Below, one piece after another: positions 8,383-17,646 of a stretch of 64,000 nucleotides of DNA; positions within the stretch are counted from its first letter, which is position 1, and the number at the start of each line of letters is the position of its first letter. The notes beneath the pieces are model-generated. The model was not told where the DNA came from and ran no database searches. It saw only the letters and a list, made by a program, of their open reading frames with translations. The DNA is taken from NCBI GenBank assembly GCA_051252005.1, contig JBPOEZ010000008.1, positions 91,897-155,896 on the forward strand, in the 5' to 3' direction. This stretch comes from JACOMS01 sp051252005. GTDB taxonomy: Bacteria; Pseudomonadota; Alphaproteobacteria; Caulobacterales; Maricaulaceae. Made by a program: the position numbers and the translations under genes.

Positions 8383-9270
8383 ATGTCAGTATTAATCAAC
8401 AAAGACACAAAAATCATCACGCAAGGCATGACGGGTAAAACCGGTACGTTCCACACGGAACAGGCGCTTGCTTATCACAATACAAAAATGGTTGGCGGCG
8501 TGACCCCCGGCAAAGGCGGCACGACCCATATCGGCCTGCCTAACTTTGATACGGTTGCCGAAGCCAAGCATGCTACGGGCGCGACAGCCTCTGTTGTCTA
8601 TGTGCCGCCGCCCTTCGCAGCTGATTCTATCCTTGAGGCCATCGACGCCGAAATGGAATTAATCATCGCGATCACCGAAGGTATTCCTGTGGCAGACATG
8701 ATCCCCGTTAAGCGCGCTTTGGTAGGCTCTAAATCCCGTCTTATTGGCCCGAACTGCCCAGGCGTTATGACTCCTGACGAATGTAAAATCGGCATCATGC
8801 CCGGTAAAATCTTCAAAAAAGGTTCCTGCGGCGTGGTATCACGTTCTGGTACGCTTACATACGAAGCCGTATTCCAAACAACGCAAGTTGGCCTTGGCCA
8901 AACAACAGCGATTGGTATTGGCGGCGACCCGATCAACGGTACAAACTTCATCGATTGCCTCGAGCTTTTCCTTCATGATGACGAAACCAAGCAAATCATT
9001 ATGATCGGCGAAATTGGCGGGTCTGCCGAAGAAGAAGCGGCTGAATATATCGCGCACATGGCGAAAAAAGGCATCAAGAAGCCTATGGTTGGCTTCATCG
9101 CGGGCCGTACAGCGCCTCCAGGGCGGACAATGGGCCATGCCGGCGCGATTGTTTCCGGCGGCAAAGGCGGCGCGGAGGACAAGATTGCTGCAATGGAAGC
9201 TGCGGGCATTCGTGTTTCTGCTTCCCCTGCTAAGCTTGGCGTGACAATGATGGACCTACTGGGCGCATAA
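8383..9270 (+). CDS. sucD: Succinyl-CoA synthetase alpha subunit
   Basis: 295 aa, usual length. CoA-binding Rossmann domain with TQGMTGKTGTFHTEQAL, followed by the ligase domain; the phospho-His lies in TMGHAGAIVSGGKGGAEDK. LIGPNCPGVMTP and GVVSRSGTLTYEAV are family motifs. Partner of SucC, from which it is separated by the small lipoprotein gene. Confidence 0.96.
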   Translation: MSVLINKDTKIITQGMTGKTGTFHTEQALAYHNTKMVGGVTPGKGGTTHIGLPNFDTVAEAKHATGATASVVYVPPPFAADSILEAIDAEMELIIAITEGIPVADMIPVKRALVGSKSRLIGPNCPGVMTPDECKIGIMPGKIFKKGSCGVVSRSGTLTYEAVFQTTQVGLGQTTAIGIGGDPINGTNFIDCLELFLHDDETKQIIMIGEIGGSAEEEAAEYIAHMAKKGIKKPMVGFIAGRTAPPGRTMGHAGAIVSGGKGGAEDKIAAMEAAGIRVSASPAKLGVTMMDLLGA

Positions 9271-9292
9271 GCTCTGCTGAAAGGCAAAAAAC

Positions 9293-12262
9293 ATGGCCGA
9301 TAAAAGCCGCTCTGAGTATAATCAGGATATGATCGAAACTCTGTTCCTTGACGGCGGCAATGCCGTCTATCTGGAACAGATGCTCGCCCAATATATGGAA
9401 AATCCGCACAGTGTGGATAAGAGCTGGCAGGCCTATTTTGCCTCCCTTGGCGAAGACAGTGCCGTCGCCCGTCAAAATGCTGACGGGCCTGTGTGGAAAC
9501 GCAAAGACTGGCCACTGGATGACCGGAGCGAAAACACGGGCGCCCTAACCGGCGATTGGGCCCCGAGTTCTGAAGGCAGTGTTACAGCTAAGGTTAAAGG
9601 ACAAATGTCCGGCGCGAGCGAAGACGATATTCGCCGCGCGACAAAAGACAGCCTTCGCGCGCTTATGCTCATCCGCGCTTACCGCGTTCGCGGGCATATG
9701 ATTGCAGACCTAGACCCTCTTGGTCTGCGCGAGAAAAAAGCGCATCCTGAACTGCAATATGAGAGTTACGGTTTTACGACTTCTGATTTAGACCGCCCGA
9801 TCTTCATCGACGGCGTTATGGGTCTTGAAACAGCCACGCTGACACAAATCATTGAAATCATGGAGCGGACCTACTGTTCCACTTTCGGCGTGCAGTTCAT
9901 GCATGTGTCTAACCCTGACGAAAAAGCTTGGATACAGCAGCGTATTGAAGGCCCAGACAAGGAAATTTCCTTTACGCCCGAAGGCCGCAAATCAATCCTA
10001 AAAAAGCTTATCGAAGGCGAGTCCTTTGAACAGCTTATCCACAAACGCTACCCTGGCACAAAACGCTTCGGTATTGACGGAGCGGAAAGCACCCTACCCG
10101 CACTAGAACAAATCATTAAACGCGGCGGGCAACTTGGCCTGAAAGATATTAATTTCGGCATGCCGCACCGTGGACGCCTCAATGTCATGGCATCGGTCAT
10201 GCAGAAGCCTTACTCAGCGATTTTTTATGAATTCCTTGGAGGCGTAGCTTCAGGCGCAGCGGACTTCGGTTCTGGCGACGTGAAATACCATCTCGGCGTC
10301 TCTGATGACCGCGAGTTTGATGGCAATAACGTTCACTTATCGCTCGCGCCTAACCCGTCTCACCTCGAAGTCGTGTCCCCTGTTGTCATGGGAAAAACCC
10401 GCGCGAAACAGCAAATGGCCTCAGGTTCTTACCGCACCGCCAATCCAAAACAGGTCATGGCTGTCATTTTGCACGGCGATAGCGCCTTTGCGGGCCAAGG
10501 CGTGGTCATGGAATGTTTCCAGATGTCACAGCTTGCAGGGTACCGCACCGGCGGGACATTGCATGTGATCGTCAACAATCAGATCGGATTTACGACAACA
10601 CCCGACGAGTATAGCTCTGGACGCTATTGTTCAGATGTGGCCTTCATGGTCGAAGCCCCAGTCTTTCACGTCAACGGCGATGACCCCGAAGCCGTGGTAT
10701 ACGCCGCTCGTGTGGCCACAGAATACCGCCAGAAATTTGGCAAAGACGTCGTGCTCGATATTATTTGTTATCGCCGCTACGGCCACAATGAAGGCGACGA
10801 TCCCTCCTTCACCCAGCCGCTCATGTATGACGTCATTCGTGATTTACCGTCTACAGCGAAAATTTACGCGGATCGATTGCTTGCAAACGGCACAATCGGC
10901 GCAACAGATTATGATACATGGGTCGAAGAGTTTTACGCATTCCTTGATGCAGAGTTTGGCAAAGCCAAAGACTTTAAAACCAAGGAACCTGATTGGCTGG
11001 ACGGCGTGTGGCAAGGCCTAAGCCTGCCATCCGACACGGACACAAAACGCCAAGGCGATACGTCAGTAAAAATTGAGACCTTAGCCAAAGTCGGCAAAGC
11101 TATCACCGCCGTTCCTGAAGGGTTTAATATCCACCGCACGCTCAAACGTATTATTAAAGCCCGCGCAGAGAAAATTAAACAAGGTGCAGATATTGATTGG
11201 GGACTCGCGGAACATCTCGCGTTCGGCACCCTCCTGCTTGAAGGCCACCCTGTGCGCCTCTCTGGTCAGGACAGTGAACGCGGCACGTTTTCACAGCGCC
11301 AATCCAATTTCATCGACCAAAAAGACGGCCATAAATATGCGCCGCTCAACCACATTCAAGATGACCAAGAATATTATCAAGTTTTGAACTCGCATCTTTC
11401 CGAAGAAGCCGTCTTAGGCTTTGATTACGGGTTTTCTACCGCCGCACCGCACGCGCTCACGATATGGGAAGCGCAGTTTGGCGATTTCGCAAACGGCGCG
11501 CAGGTCATGGTCGATCAATTCATCAGCTCGGCCGAGCAAAAATGGCTACGCATGTCTGGGCTCGTTATGCTGCTCCCGCATGGTTATGAGGGACAAGGAC
11601 CAGAGCATTCGTCTGCCCGTCTCGAACGCTATCTACAAATGTGCGCCGAAGATAATATGCAGGTCGTCAATGTTTCGACGCCGGCTAATTACTTCCACGT
11701 CTTGCGCCGCCAAATCCACCGCAAGTTCCGCAAGCCGCTTATCGTAATGACGCCGAAGAGTTTGCTGCGAGCCAAGCGCTGCGTTTCGACGTTCGAGGAA
11801 ATGGGCCCTGGCTCATGCTTTCACCGCGTCTTATGGGACGACGCGCAATATAACCCGCAAGACGGCGAGGTCCGGCTTGTGGCTGACAGTAAAATCAAGC
11901 GCGTGATCATGTGCTCTGGTAAAGTCTATTACGACCTCTTCGAAGAGCGGGAACGCCTTGGCCGTGATGATGTCTACTTATTACGCGTTGAACAGCTTCA
12001 TCCCTACCCCCGTTCAGCCATGGCCGAAGAACTTCAGCGCTTTAAAAACGCCGAAATGATCTGGTGCCAAGAAGAGCCGAAGAATATGGGCGCATGGAGC
12101 TTCATTGAACCCTTCCTTGAAGAAAGCCTGATCGAACTGGGTGCAAAACACACGCGGCCTACCTATATTGGCCGTAAAGCTAGCGCCTCGACAGCGACAG
12201 GCGTAGCGGCTAAACATAAAGCCGAACAACAAGCGATCTTAGACCAAGCTTTTGAGAAATAG
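9293..12262 (+). CDS. sucA: 2-oxoglutarate dehydrogenase E1 component
   Basis: 989 aa. Thiamine-diphosphate enzyme that decarboxylates 2-oxoglutarate and succinylates the lipoyl group of SucB. Seen are the N-terminal E1-specific segment YLEQMLAQYMENPHSVDKSW, a GMPHRGRLNV active-site motif, the ThDP region around HVNGDDPEAVV and YRRYGHNEGDDP, and LPHGYEGQGPEHSSARLER in the transketolase-like C-terminal half. Length is typical. It lies 22 nt after sucD and 9 nt before sucB. Confidence 0.97.
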   Translation: MADKSRSEYNQDMIETLFLDGGNAVYLEQMLAQYMENPHSVDKSWQAYFASLGEDSAVARQNADGPVWKRKDWPLDDRSENTGALTGDWAPSSEGSVTAKVKGQMSGASEDDIRRATKDSLRALMLIRAYRVRGHMIADLDPLGLREKKAHPELQYESYGFTTSDLDRPIFIDGVMGLETATLTQIIEIMERTYCSTFGVQFMHVSNPDEKAWIQQRIEGPDKEISFTPEGRKSILKKLIEGESFEQLIHKRYPGTKRFGIDGAESTLPALEQIIKRGGQLGLKDINFGMPHRGRLNVMASVMQKPYSAIFYEFLGGVASGAADFGSGDVKYHLGVSDDREFDGNNVHLSLAPNPSHLEVVSPVVMGKTRAKQQMASGSYRTANPKQVMAVILHGDSAFAGQGVVMECFQMSQLAGYRTGGTLHVIVNNQIGFTTTPDEYSSGRYCSDVAFMVEAPVFHVNGDDPEAVVYAARVATEYRQKFGKDVVLDIICYRRYGHNEGDDPSFTQPLMYDVIRDLPSTAKIYADRLLANGTIGATDYDTWVEEFYAFLDAEFGKAKDFKTKEPDWLDGVWQGLSLPSDTDTKRQGDTSVKIETLAKVGKAITAVPEGFNIHRTLKRIIKARAEKIKQGADIDWGLAEHLAFGTLLLEGHPVRLSGQDSERGTFSQRQSNFIDQKDGHKYAPLNHIQDDQEYYQVLNSHLSEEAVLGFDYGFSTAAPHALTIWEAQFGDFANGAQVMVDQFISSAEQKWLRMSGLVMLLPHGYEGQGPEHSSARLERYLQMCAEDNMQVVNVSTPANYFHVLRRQIHRKFRKPLIVMTPKSLLRAKRCVSTFEEMGPGSCFHRVLWDDAQYNPQDGEVRLVADSKIKRVIMCSGKVYYDLFEERERLGRDDVYLLRVEQLHPYPRSAMAEELQRFKNAEMIWCQEEPKNMGAWSFIEPFLEESLIELGAKHTRPTYIGRKASASTATGVAAKHKAEQQAILDQAFEK

Positions 12263-12271
12263 AGAACAGAC

Positions 12272-13480
12272 ATGACAGATATTAAAGTCCCCAATGTTGG
12301 CGAAAGCGTTAGCGAAGTCACGATCGCCACATGGTTCAAACAGCCCGGCGACGCCGTCAAAAAAGACGAAGCTTTGGTTGAGCTTGAAACCGATAAAGCC
12401 GCGCAAGAACTCGTCGCGCCAGAAGACGGCGTGCTTGACGAAATCATCGTGCCAGAAGGCGAAAACGCAGCCGTTGGCGCGCTTATTGCCCGCATGACAG
12501 CTGGCGGAACAGGCAAAGCCTCTTCGTCTGAAGAAAAACCTGCGGCTGAACCGATTGCTCAGGCCGCTCCGGAAACGACGAAAAGCGCTCCGGCAGGGGA
12601 AACAGGCGGCACGCAAATGCCGTCCGCCCAGCGCGTGATCAAAGAAAACAACCTCGACGCCAATAGCATTGCTGGCACTGGCAAAGATGGCCGTATCACT
12701 AAAGGTGACGCGCTCGCTGCCAAGGCAAATCCGGCCCCAGCTCCGAAAGCTGCCGTTCCCTCTGCGCCGCGCGCTGATCATCCGCGCGAAGAGCGCGTGC
12801 GCATGTCTCGCATCCGCCAAACGATTGCTCGCCGCCTTAAAGACGCGCAAGACACAGCGGCTATGCTGACGACCTATAACGAAGCCGACATGAGTAACAT
12901 CATGGCGATGCGTAGCCAATACAAAGAGGTTTTCCAGAAGAAACACGGCATCAAGCTCGGTTTCATGAGCTTCTTCGTCAAAGCCTGCGTACAGGCGCTC
13001 AAGGACGTTCCTTCTGTGAACGCCGAAATTGACGGCACTGACATTATTTACAAAAACTACTACGATATTTCCATTGCTGTCGGCACAGATAAAGGCCTTG
13101 TTGTCCCTGTGCTCCGCGATAGCGACACGCTCTCGCTCGGCGGTATCGAAAAGGGCATTTCCGCGCTTGGCGCAAAAGCTCGCGACGGCGCTCTGACCAT
13201 GGATGATATGATGGGCGGCACGTTCACCATTTCAAACGGCGGCGTCTATGGCTCCCTGATGAGCTCGCCAATCCTAAACCCGCCGCAGTCCGGTATTTTA
13301 GGCATGCACAAGATCGAGAAACGCGCAGTTGTGGTCGATGACGAAATCGTCATCCGCCCGATGATGTATCTGGCGCTATCTTACGATCACCGTATCGTTG
13401 ACGGCAAAGAAGCTGTGACGTTCCTTGTCCGTGTAAAAGAATGCCTAGAAGATCCAGAGCGTCTGTTGCTGGATATTTAA
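12272..13480 (+). CDS. sucB: Dihydrolipoyl succinyltransferase (E2)
   Basis: 402 aa. Residues 1-75 are one lipoyl domain with the lipoylated Lys in ELETDKAAQEL; an Ala/Pro-rich linker leads to the peripheral-subunit-binding domain (PSAQRVIKENNLDANSI) and the catalytic domain ending in LSYDHRIVDGKEAVTF with the active-site His. It transfers the succinyl group from the lipoamide to CoA. It is the last gene of the operon. The E3 gene lpd, which often follows, is absent; the next gene is convergent. Confidence 0.96.
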   Translation: MTDIKVPNVGESVSEVTIATWFKQPGDAVKKDEALVELETDKAAQELVAPEDGVLDEIIVPEGENAAVGALIARMTAGGTGKASSSEEKPAAEPIAQAAPETTKSAPAGETGGTQMPSAQRVIKENNLDANSIAGTGKDGRITKGDALAAKANPAPAPKAAVPSAPRADHPREERVRMSRIRQTIARRLKDAQDTAAMLTTYNEADMSNIMAMRSQYKEVFQKKHGIKLGFMSFFVKACVQALKDVPSVNAEIDGTDIIYKNYYDISIAVGTDKGLVVPVLRDSDTLSLGGIEKGISALGAKARDGALTMDDMMGGTFTISNGGVYGSLMSSPILNPPQSGILGMHKIEKRAVVVDDEIVIRPMMYLALSYDHRIVDGKEAVTFLVRVKECLEDPERLLLDI

Positions 13481-13488
13481 ATCAAGCT

Positions 13489-13572
13489 GTCACCCCGGCC
13501 GCCGCGCCGGGGCCTCGAGAGGTAAGACCCGAACTCTTTAACTGCAAGATCCCGGATCAAGTCCAGGATGAC
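13489..13572. repeat. REP-like bipartite palindromic intergenic repeat
   Basis: Starts TGTCACCCCGGCC and ends GGATGAC. The first hairpin pairs CCCCGGC (13493-13499) with GCCGGGG (13506-13512); the second pairs ATCCCGGA (13549-13556) with TCCAGGAT (13562-13569) with one mismatch. The two-part layout, with ends TGTCACCCC and CCGGATCAAGTC-type palindromes, matches the dispersed intergenic repeats common in alphaproteobacteria. It sits between the convergent sucB and phosphomannomutase genes and may also stop transcription. No second copy was seen in the window. Confidence 0.7.
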
Positions 13573-13603
13573 TCTTTTGGTTGACTCGTAGAAACTGAGC
13601 AGC

Positions 13604-15124
13604 CTAAATCTTCTGATCGTACTCGCCGATTTCATCATACTTCGCGAGCCGCGCTTCAATCTCTCTAAACATACCTGTCTTATTCTCTTCCGAGACGGGG
13701 CTTTCGACGACGACAACGAGGTTGGGCGTATTGGAACTGGCGCGCACGAGGCCCCATGTGCCGTCCTCTAATGTGAGGCGCACGCCGTTGACAGTATTCA
13801 CATCAACGATGCTCATCCCCACAATTTTATCGCCTGCTGTAAACGCGGCTTCATATTCAGCGATTACGCGGTCAACCACGCCGTATTTTTCCTCGTCCGA
13901 ACAGTAAGGGCTCATAGTCGGGCTACCCCATGTTTTAGGCAGAGCGCGGCGTAGGTCGGCCATGCTTTTTCCGGGATTTCGGTCAAGCATTTGCAGGACA
14001 GCAATGGCCGAAACAAAGCCGCAATCATAGCCGCGCCCAATGGGGGCGTTGAAGAAATAATGTCCGGACTTTTCGAAACCTACGAGGGCATTCAGTTCCT
14101 TGGAGCGGCGCTTAATATAGCTATGCCCTGTTTTGTAATAATCCGTTTTCGCGCCGTTCTCGATGAGGACAGGATCAGTCAAAAACAATCCTGTTGATTT
14201 CACATCGGCCACAAACTGCGCGTTAGGATAGAGCGCGGACAGATCCCTCGCAAGCATCACGCCGACCTTATCGGCGAATATTTCTTCGCCTTCATTATCA
14301 ACAACGCCGCAGCGGTCGCCGTCGCCGTCAAAGCCGAGCGCCACATCCGCGTTGTGCTCTAGGCACGCATCGCGCATGGCGTGAAGCATTTTCATGTCTT
14401 CGGGGTTCGGGTTATAATTCGGGAAAGTGTAGTCGAGATCACATTCGACGGGAACAACCTCTGCGCCAACGGCCCGCAGCACTTCTTCGGCAAATGCCCC
14501 CGCTGTGCCGTTACCGCAAGCGGCGACGACTTTGATCTTGTTTTTAAGTTTCACACCTTTGATAAGGTCAGCAATATAGGCTTCGCGCACACCATCGACA
14601 TATTTATAGGAGCCGCCAGAACGCCGCTTTGACTGGCCTTCGAGCACGATCTCTTTGAGGCGGCTCATTTCGTCTGGGCCAAAGGTCAGCGGCGGCTCTA
14701 TGCCCATTTTCACACCTGTCCAGCCATTATTATTATGGCTGGCCGTCACCATCGCAACGCCTGGGCAATCGAGATGGAACTGCGCAAAATATGCCATAGG
14801 AGAAAGCGCAAGGCCGATGTCTAAGACTTCAATGCCTGCATTCATCAAGCCCAAAATGAGCGCCTGTTTAATCGAAAGAGAGTAATGTCGGAAATCATGC
14901 CCGACGGCAATTTTTGGTGGCACGCCGCGCTCATACATCAAGGTCCCGAGACCTTCACCGAGCGCCTGTACGCCGTATAGGTTCAGATCAGGGTCTTTCT
15001 CATGTCCCGGAATCCCAAACCACCAGCGCGCATCATATTCACGAAACCCCGTAGGTTTCACAAGAGCGTGGGTTTCAAACTCAATCGTATTGGGTTTGAT
15101 GGCGTGCAGGGGCTTACGGGTCAT
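13604..15124 (-). CDS. Phosphomannomutase/phosphoglucomutase
   Basis: 506 aa from the ATG chosen. Interconverts hexose 1- and 6-phosphates (ManB/AlgC type), feeding nucleotide-sugar synthesis for polysaccharide or LPS. Landmarks are GFREYDARWWFG near the N-terminus, the active-site Ser in TASHNNNGWTGVK, the metal loop GFDGDGDRCG and the substrate loop GFEKSGHYFF. The frame is open to 15208 and an ATG there lies 8 nt after the upstream stop, but the extra 28 residues are not like the family N-terminus; MTRKPLHAIKPNT fits better, although its ribosome binding site is weak. Operon with the sugar-phosphate isomerase and GT2 genes. Confidence 0.9.
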   Translation of the reverse strand: MTRKPLHAIKPNTIEFETHALVKPTGFREYDARWWFGIPGHEKDPDLNLYGVQALGEGLGTLMYERGVPPKIAVGHDFRHYSLSIKQALILGLMNAGIEVLDIGLALSPMAYFAQFHLDCPGVAMVTASHNNNGWTGVKMGIEPPLTFGPDEMSRLKEIVLEGQSKRRSGGSYKYVDGVREAYIADLIKGVKLKNKIKVVAACGNGTAGAFAEEVLRAVGAEVVPVECDLDYTFPNYNPNPEDMKMLHAMRDACLEHNADVALGFDGDGDRCGVVDNEGEEIFADKVGVMLARDLSALYPNAQFVADVKSTGLFLTDPVLIENGAKTDYYKTGHSYIKRRSKELNALVGFEKSGHYFFNAPIGRGYDCGFVSAIAVLQMLDRNPGKSMADLRRALPKTWGSPTMSPYCSDEEKYGVVDRVIAEYEAAFTAGDKIVGMSIVDVNTVNGVRLTLEDGTWGLVRASSNTPNLVVVVESPVSEENKTGMFREIEARLAKYDEIGEYDQKI

Positions 15125-15215
15125 GTTTTTATCGTCCGAGGTTGGTTCATTACCCGGCCCGTATAGATAATAAGTTTTAAATTTGTGTGATAGGCACGGA
15201 TCGCTCATTCAGCGC

Positions 15216-16172
15216 TCACATCAACCCAGCGCGGAGAAAGTCGTGCAGATGAACAATGCCGACAGCGCGGTCACTTTCTATCACGAACATTTGCATAATT
15301 TTACTGCTTCCGCTTGTCATGCGCCGCAGGACATCAGCAGCAAGCTCGCTTTGGCCGGCAGTTTTCGGCTCACGCGTCATGATGTCGGAGACGGATTTTG
15401 ACGATAAATCACCCGAGAGGTTACGGCGAATATCACCGTCAGTGATGATGCCGATGAATTTTTCAGCTTCGGTTACGCCGACACAGCCAAAGCCTTTATG
15501 GCTCATGATTTCCAACGCCGATTGCATCGATGTTTGCAAATCCACCAAAGGCAGCCGTTCGCCTTTGTGCATGAGGTCGGCAATCGTCGCGAGGGACGCG
15601 CCAAGCGCTCCTCCCGGATGGTAAGTTTTAAAGTCTGTCGCCGTAAAGCCTTTGGCCTCAAGCAACGCCACGGATAGCGCGTCGCCGAGCGCGATTTGCA
15701 GTGTTGTTGACGTGGTCGGCGCGCGGGTTTCAGCGCAGGCTTCGGGCGCGTCAGGGAGCAGCAGAAGATGGTCAGAGGCGCGGCCAAGCGCGCTATCTTT
15801 TTGGGCCGTCATGCCAATAAGAGGAATAGAGAAGCGGCGGCAATAGCCGATAACATCTGCAAGCTCTTTGGTTTCGCCCGAGCGGGACAGCGCGATCACT
15901 GCGTCGCCTTTTGCGATCATACCCATATCCCCGTGGCTGGCCTCTGTGGGGTGGACATAGAGCGACGAACTGCCGGTTGAGGCCATAGTCGCGGCAATTT
16001 TACGGGCCACATGGCCGCTTTTACCAACGCCGACGAGTATGATCCGCCCTTTGAGGGTTGTTAGCAAATCCACGACAGCGTCAAAGCTTTCGGAGAGATC
16101 GCTTGAGAGCGCCTCAAGCGCGTCAATTTCAATTCTTAAGACCCTGCGGGCGGATTTTATATGTTGGCTCAT
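15216..16172 (-). CDS. kdsD: D-arabinose-5-phosphate isomerase (KdsD/KpsF)
   Basis: 318 aa. An N-terminal SIS domain (LVGVGKSGHVARKIAATM, PTEASHGDMGMI, ALSRSGETKELADV) and two C-terminal CBS domains (about 200-318) give the standard KdsD/KpsF/GutQ layout. It converts ribulose-5-phosphate to arabinose-5-phosphate, the first step toward Kdo for LPS. It overlaps the end of the GT2 gene by 4 nt and precedes the phosphomannomutase gene, consistent with an LPS/polysaccharide unit. Confidence 0.9.
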   Translation of the reverse strand: MSQHIKSARRVLRIEIDALEALSSDLSESFDAVVDLLTTLKGRIILVGVGKSGHVARKIAATMASTGSSSLYVHPTEASHGDMGMIAKGDAVIALSRSGETKELADVIGYCRRFSIPLIGMTAQKDSALGRASDHLLLLPDAPEACAETRAPTTSTTLQIALGDALSVALLEAKGFTATDFKTYHPGGALGASLATIADLMHKGERLPLVDLQTSMQSALEIMSHKGFGCVGVTEAEKFIGIITDGDIRRNLSGDLSSKSVSDIMTREPKTAGQSELAADVLRRMTSGSSKIMQMFVIESDRAVGIVHLHDFLRAGLM

Positions 16173-17104
16173 AGTGAAGGCTTACCAGATAAATCGGTGG
16201 TGTGTATATTCGGAACATCGCGGCGTACGACTTTTACAGGCGATACAGCGAGGGCTTTGAAAAATAAAAACGGCGAAATTGTTCGTGTTTTTTGCACGGC
16301 TTTTCGGGCGCGCCAAATGCGCGGCAGACCTTTGAGACCCTCTTTTAAGCCGCGCCATGTCGGGGCAAACCGTCCAGGCCTAAATGCGGCCCAAAATAGC
16401 ATAGCCAAATTGAGGGCGATATGAGCAGGCAGGAAAAGCCAAAACAGTATACTCGGCATATTTTTGACAAACGTCCATATGCGGTTACGCGTCCCGTGAT
16501 AGACAGCGAAATCAGACGCCCGCCCCGAAATGCCGGAGCTGACATGGTCAATGATAGCCTCTGCTGATTGCACGCAAACGCCTCCCGCTAGCCGCATGCG
16601 AAACGCCATATCGACATCTTCGTGGTAACAAAAGAAACTCTCATCAAATCCGCCAAGACGCAAGAATGTTTCGCGGTGATAAAACGCTCCCGCGCCGCAC
16701 GGGCCAAAAGCTTCGCTGCGCTCTACGTCTCGTGTTTGCAGGCCAAATCCGGCGCGCCATGCGAGGCCCGTAAAATGGTAGAAATCCCCTAAGCCATCAA
16801 ACCGGTCCGGCTCTAACGCGAGATATTGCGTTGAGCCGACCATGGTGATGTTGGGGGCAGTAATTTCTTCGAAAGCCTTTTCGAGCCAATCGGGCCGTGC
16901 AAACGCATCCGGATTGAGAAGCGCGAGCCAAGGCGCGCGAGCCTTTTTCGCCGCCAAGTTATTCGCGACCGCAAAACCTAGGTTCTCTCCGGCCATGATA
17001 GTTTCAAAGCGTGCATCCAGATCTGACAATCCCTCCATGGATCCATCGGATGAGCCATTATCGACGATAAAACACTCAAAGTCAGCCAGCGTTTGATCCG
17101 CCAA
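16169..17104 (-). CDS. GT2 family glycosyltransferase, 5' end disrupted
   Basis: Glycosyltransferase family 2, rhamnosyltransferase-like: FIVDNGSSDGS, the LLNPDAFARPDWL segment (DxD-like), GACGAGAFYHRETFLRLGG and ESFFCYHEDVDMAFRMR, then a hydrophobic C-terminal stretch. The frame from the first TTG at 17104 gives 311 aa, but the same frame upstream encodes the missing family start KVSVIIVNYNGGEWLAKSAR (17167-17108) with no ATG, GTG or TTG before a stop at 17243. An ATG at 17202 is in another frame. A one-base loss near 17170-17195 would explain this. Either the start is unusual, or the gene is frameshifted, or the read has an error. Substrate unknown. Confidence 0.75.
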   Translation of the reverse strand: MADQTLADFECFIVDNGSSDGSMEGLSDLDARFETIMAGENLGFAVANNLAAKKARAPWLALLNPDAFARPDWLEKAFEEITAPNITMVGSTQYLALEPDRFDGLGDFYHFTGLAWRAGFGLQTRDVERSEAFGPCGAGAFYHRETFLRLGGFDESFFCYHEDVDMAFRMRLAGGVCVQSAEAIIDHVSSGISGRASDFAVYHGTRNRIWTFVKNMPSILFWLFLPAHIALNLAMLFWAAFRPGRFAPTWRGLKEGLKGLPRIWRARKAVQKTRTISPFLFFKALAVSPVKVVRRDVPNIHTTDLSGKPSL

Positions 17105-17280
17105 AGAGCGTGCAGATTTCGCAAGCCATTCCCCGCCATTATAATTGACGATGATGACGGAAACTTTAGGTATGTCCGGCGACTGGGAGATAGAGACCTC
17201 ATTGGAGTTGGCTATGCCTAACCCTCTGATAGGCCTGAAATTTTAGAATTTCAACGTGTGTTATAACCTATGACTATCTC

Positions 17281-17313
17281 AAAAAAAAGCCCCGCCGGTT
17301 AAGGCGAGACTTT
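17281..17313 (-). terminator. Intrinsic terminator after the CsbD gene
   Basis: On the minus strand GTCTCGCC pairs with GGCGGGGC (two G.U pairs) across a 6-nt loop and is followed by eight T, just downstream of the CsbD stop at 17334. Confidence 0.7.
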
Positions 17314-17333
17314 CAAGGTGAAACGTAGAGCGC

Positions 17334-17501
17334 CTATTCTAAAGCATCTTTGATATCGCCGACTGTTTTTTGGGCTTTCCCTTTAGCTTGCTGGGCTTTG
17401 CCCTTCAGCTCAAGCGACTTATCGTCCAAAGCTTTGCCGGCTTTTTCTTTGGCTTTACCGGCGAGCTTATTAGCGGCGCCTTTTACATGTTCACTTTCCA
17501 T
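17334..17501 (-). CDS. CsbD family stress-response protein
   Basis: 55 aa, short but convincing. It begins MESEHVKGAANKLAGKAKEK and carries two repeats of the K-G-K-A-x-x-A/K-G-K type with many Lys and Ala, as in CsbD proteins, which are small, soluble, highly charged and stress-induced in many bacteria. An AAGGAG ribosome binding site lies 7 nt before the ATG and a terminator follows, so it is an independent transcription unit. The molecular function of the family is unknown. Confidence 0.88.
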   Translation of the reverse strand: MESEHVKGAANKLAGKAKEKAGKALDDKSLELKGKAQQAKGKAQKTVGDIKDALE

Positions 17502-17617
17502 AATATTCTCCTTCTATGTGGTACATTTATAAAACGTGCTGGCAGCCAGATCGTTCCACAAAAAAGCAGACAGGGCTCGCCGAACACATAAGGATATAAA
17601 TAATTCTTTATATGATG

Positions 17618-17646
17618 TTGACGCTATAAGCTTAGCCGCCTATAGG
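17618..17646 (+). promoter_or_regulatory. Candidate promoter for ahcY-metK
   Basis: TTGACG at 17618-17623 and TATAGG at 17641-17646 with a 17-nt spacer. The predicted transcript would start near 17653 and carry the leader hairpin described separately. Confidence 0.45.

Noticed and set aside
13477..13716. 79-codon minus-strand frame across the sucB-phosphomannomutase gap
   Set aside because: It is the translation of the REP-like palindromic repeat plus part of the phosphomannomutase gene in another frame, a frequent source of false genes.
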